From an uncultured Collinsella sp. (GTDB lineage Bacteria > Actinomycetota > Coriobacteriia > Coriobacteriales > Coriobacteriaceae), in the NCBI GenBank assembly GCA_900553935.1, contig USFK01000091.1, forward strand, positions 1 through 6,174: a stretch of 6,174 nt of DNA, given 5' to 3'. Positions within the stretch are counted from its first letter, which is position 1, and the number at the start of each line of letters is the position of its first letter. A program made the position numbers and the translations under genes. The notes under the pieces were generated by a model, which worked only from the letters and a program-made list of their open reading frames with translations, searched no databases and was not told the DNA's origin. Below are positions 5,129 to 6,174 of this stretch, in pieces.

Positions 5129-5995
5129 ATGCTGACGATCGGGTGTCATCTTTCGACGACGAAGGGCTATCGGGCAATGGGGGAGACGGCGTTGTCCATT
5201 GGTGCCAATACCTTTGCGTTCTTTACGCGCAACCCGCGCGGCGGCAAGGCAAAAGACCTTGACATGGATGACGTGGCGGCTCTGCGCGAGCTTATGGCGC
5301 AAAACGACTTTGGACCGCTGGTGGCGCATGCCCCGTATACCTATAACCCCTGCTCCGCTAAGGAGCGGGCGCGCGAGTTTGCCTTGGAGGCTATGGCGGA
5401 AGATTTGCAGCGTCTGGAAGCACTGCCCGGCAACTACTACAACTTCCATCCCGGCGCGCATGTGGGACAGGGGGCAGACGCCGGCATTCAGATGATTGTC
5501 GACACGCTGTGCCAGGTGATGTTTGGGGGACAGCAGACGACGGTATTGCTCGAGACCATGGCGGGTAAGGGCACCGAGGTGGGCCGTAGCTTTGAAGAGC
5601 TGGCGTGCATTATCGAGGGGGTTGCCGCCAAGTGTCCAGAGCTGTCCGATAAGCTGGGCGTTTGTTTGGACACCTGCCATGTGAGCGATGCCGGCTACGA
5701 CATCATCCATGATCTGGACGGCGTACTCGACGAGTTCGACCGCGTGGTGGGCATCGATCGCCTGCATGCCGTACACATCAACGATTCGAAGAATCCTTGT
5801 GGCGCCCATAAGGATCGCCACGAGTGCATCGGCAAGGGTTACCTGGGTAGTGAAGAGTTTGGCGGCGGTATACAGGTTATACAGAATATTGTATTGAATG
5901 GCCGCTTGCGCGCATTGCCATTCATCTTGGAGACACCGAACGAACTTGCAGGTTATGCGGCTGAAATCAAACTGTTAAGGTCGTTGCAGCAGTAA
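5129..5995 (+). CDS. nfo: Endonuclease IV (AP endonuclease, deoxyribonuclease IV)
   Basis: This 288-residue DNA repair enzyme cleaves the backbone 5' of abasic sites and removes blocked 3' ends in base excision repair, using three zinc ions in an AP endonuclease 2 type TIM barrel. All nine metal ligands known from E. coli Nfo can be placed by eye: His67 (VAHAPY), His107 (YNFHPGAH), Glu142 (LLETMAGKG), Asp181 and His184 (CLDTCHVSD), His216 (AVHINDS), Asp229 and His231 (HKDRHE) and Glu268 (ILETP). The N-terminus IGCHLSTTKGY and the IGKGYLG block are also typical. The length is that of complete family members, so the gene is intact. ATG 5129 is set by GGGGGAG. The long palindrome lies just upstream and a probable terminator just downstream. 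It could be co-transcribed with the aldo/keto reductase gene 95 bases upstream, since no separate promoter is evident. Confidence 0.97.
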   Translation: MLTIGCHLSTTKGYRAMGETALSIGANTFAFFTRNPRGGKAKDLDMDDVAALRELMAQNDFGPLVAHAPYTYNPCSAKERAREFALEAMAEDLQRLEALPGNYYNFHPGAHVGQGADAGIQMIVDTLCQVMFGGQQTTVLLETMAGKGTEVGRSFEELACIIEGVAAKCPELSDKLGVCLDTCHVSDAGYDIIHDLDGVLDEFDRVVGIDRLHAVHINDSKNPCGAHKDRHECIGKGYLGSEEFGGGIQVIQNIVLNGRLRALPFILETPNELAGYAAEIKLLRSLQQ

Positions 5996-6001
5996 AGGCT
6001 G

Positions 6002-6041
6002 CCATAAAGTGGAGTGCTCCATTCACGTTATGGGTTTGTTT
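6002..6041 (+). terminator. Probable terminator of nfo
   Basis: CCATAA (6002-6007) pairs with TTATGG (6028-6033), and an inner TGGAG/CTCCA (6010-6014 with 6017-6021) extends the fold across an asymmetric internal loop. A T-rich run (6035-6041) with one G follows. It lies seven bases after the nfo stop. Confidence 0.5.
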
Positions 6042-6056
6042 CAATCAGTTTTCTAA

Positions 6057-6085
6057 TTGCAGATTCTTCCAAGCGGGTGCATAAT
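6057..6085 (+). promoter_or_regulatory. Candidate promoter for a gene starting beyond the window
   Basis: TTGCAG (6057-6062) and CATAAT (6080-6085, five of six to TATAAT) are 17 bases apart, giving a start near 6092 and a leader of at least 80 bases. The -35 is weak (three of six). Confidence 0.45.
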
Positions 6086-6110
6086 AACCATCAGTTTTTG
6101 CAGACCTCTG

Positions 6111-6157
6111 AATCAAACGTGTATTGGAGTACATTAGTCGAAAAGGTCTAATCAAAC
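6111..6157 (+). repeat. Direct repeat AATCAAAC in the leader of the next gene
   Basis: The octamer AATCAAAC occurs at 6111-6118 and 6150-6157, 39 bases apart start to start, between the candidate promoter and the ribosome binding site at the window edge. It could be paired binding sites, or chance in an AT-rich stretch. Confidence 0.25.
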
Positions 6158-6168
6158 CCGAATCATAT

Positions 6169-6174
6169 GGAGGA
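6169..6174 (+). promoter_or_regulatory. Ribosome binding site of the next gene (start codon outside window)
   Basis: GGAGGA forms the last six bases of the window, after a noncoding stretch with a promoter-like signal. A plus-strand start codon is expected within about ten bases beyond the end. Confidence 0.65.

Noticed and set aside
5039..5821. 260-codon minus-strand open frame opposite nfo
   Set aside because: No recognisable motif, and it runs through the palindrome; endonuclease IV on the plus strand has all nine metal ligands.
6102..6149. AGACC/GGTCT and ATTAG/CTAAT pairs in the right-edge leader as a riboswitch
   Set aside because: Only five-base helices with long or mismatched interiors; they match no riboswitch class I recognise.

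Overview
The window looks like ordinary chromosome from a GC-rich Gram-positive gut anaerobe, most likely a coriobacterium (Actinomycetota; Collinsella or a close relative). This rests on strongly G/C-biased third positions, clear GGAGG ribosome binding sites, compact rho-independent terminators, and a set of proteins whose style I recognise from that class: an aldo/keto reductase with a ferredoxin-like tail, a secreted double-psi-barrel-like protein and a Coriobacteriia-like MetY. The genus is an inference from memory, not from a search.

Layout. (1) Positions 1-281 hold the 3' end of a methionine/cysteine biosynthesis gene (metY, O-acetylhomoserine sulfhydrylase), closed by a strong terminator at 342-382. 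(2) After a 200-base upstream region with an imperfect dyad comes a secreted protein (594-1370) with a signal peptide, an alanine/glutamate-rich helical segment and a C-terminal domain resembling the 3D/RlpA-type barrel. (3) A 68-residue two-helix membrane protein follows (1562-1768), with a start region able to form two competing hairpins, and then a very strong terminator (1806-1843). (4) On the minus strand, read right to left, lie a cyclase-family metal hydrolase (3679-2909) and a ketopantoate-reductase-family oxidoreductase (2791-1877). A terminator-like hairpin sits between them, directly ahead of the reductase ribosome binding site. (5) Diverging from the cyclase is the aldo/keto reductase with two cysteine clusters (3843-5033). 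(6) A long near-perfect palindrome (5044-5110) separates it from an endonuclease IV gene (5129-5995). (7) The last 180 bases are noticeably AT-rich and hold a probable terminator, a promoter and a ribosome binding site for a gene that starts just outside the window.

How the genes work together: metY (sulfur assimilation) and nfo (DNA repair) are housekeeping. The cyclase/reductase pair and the divergent aldo/keto reductase are plausibly a small redox or ring-opening module around one shared intergenic region, but the substrate cannot be read from the sequence. I did not find a clearly new multi-gene system. The most interesting items are non-coding: the palindrome, the competing hairpins at 1522-1565 and the terminator-like leader at 2808-2835. 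The altered metal-site residues of the cyclase are also worth a look.
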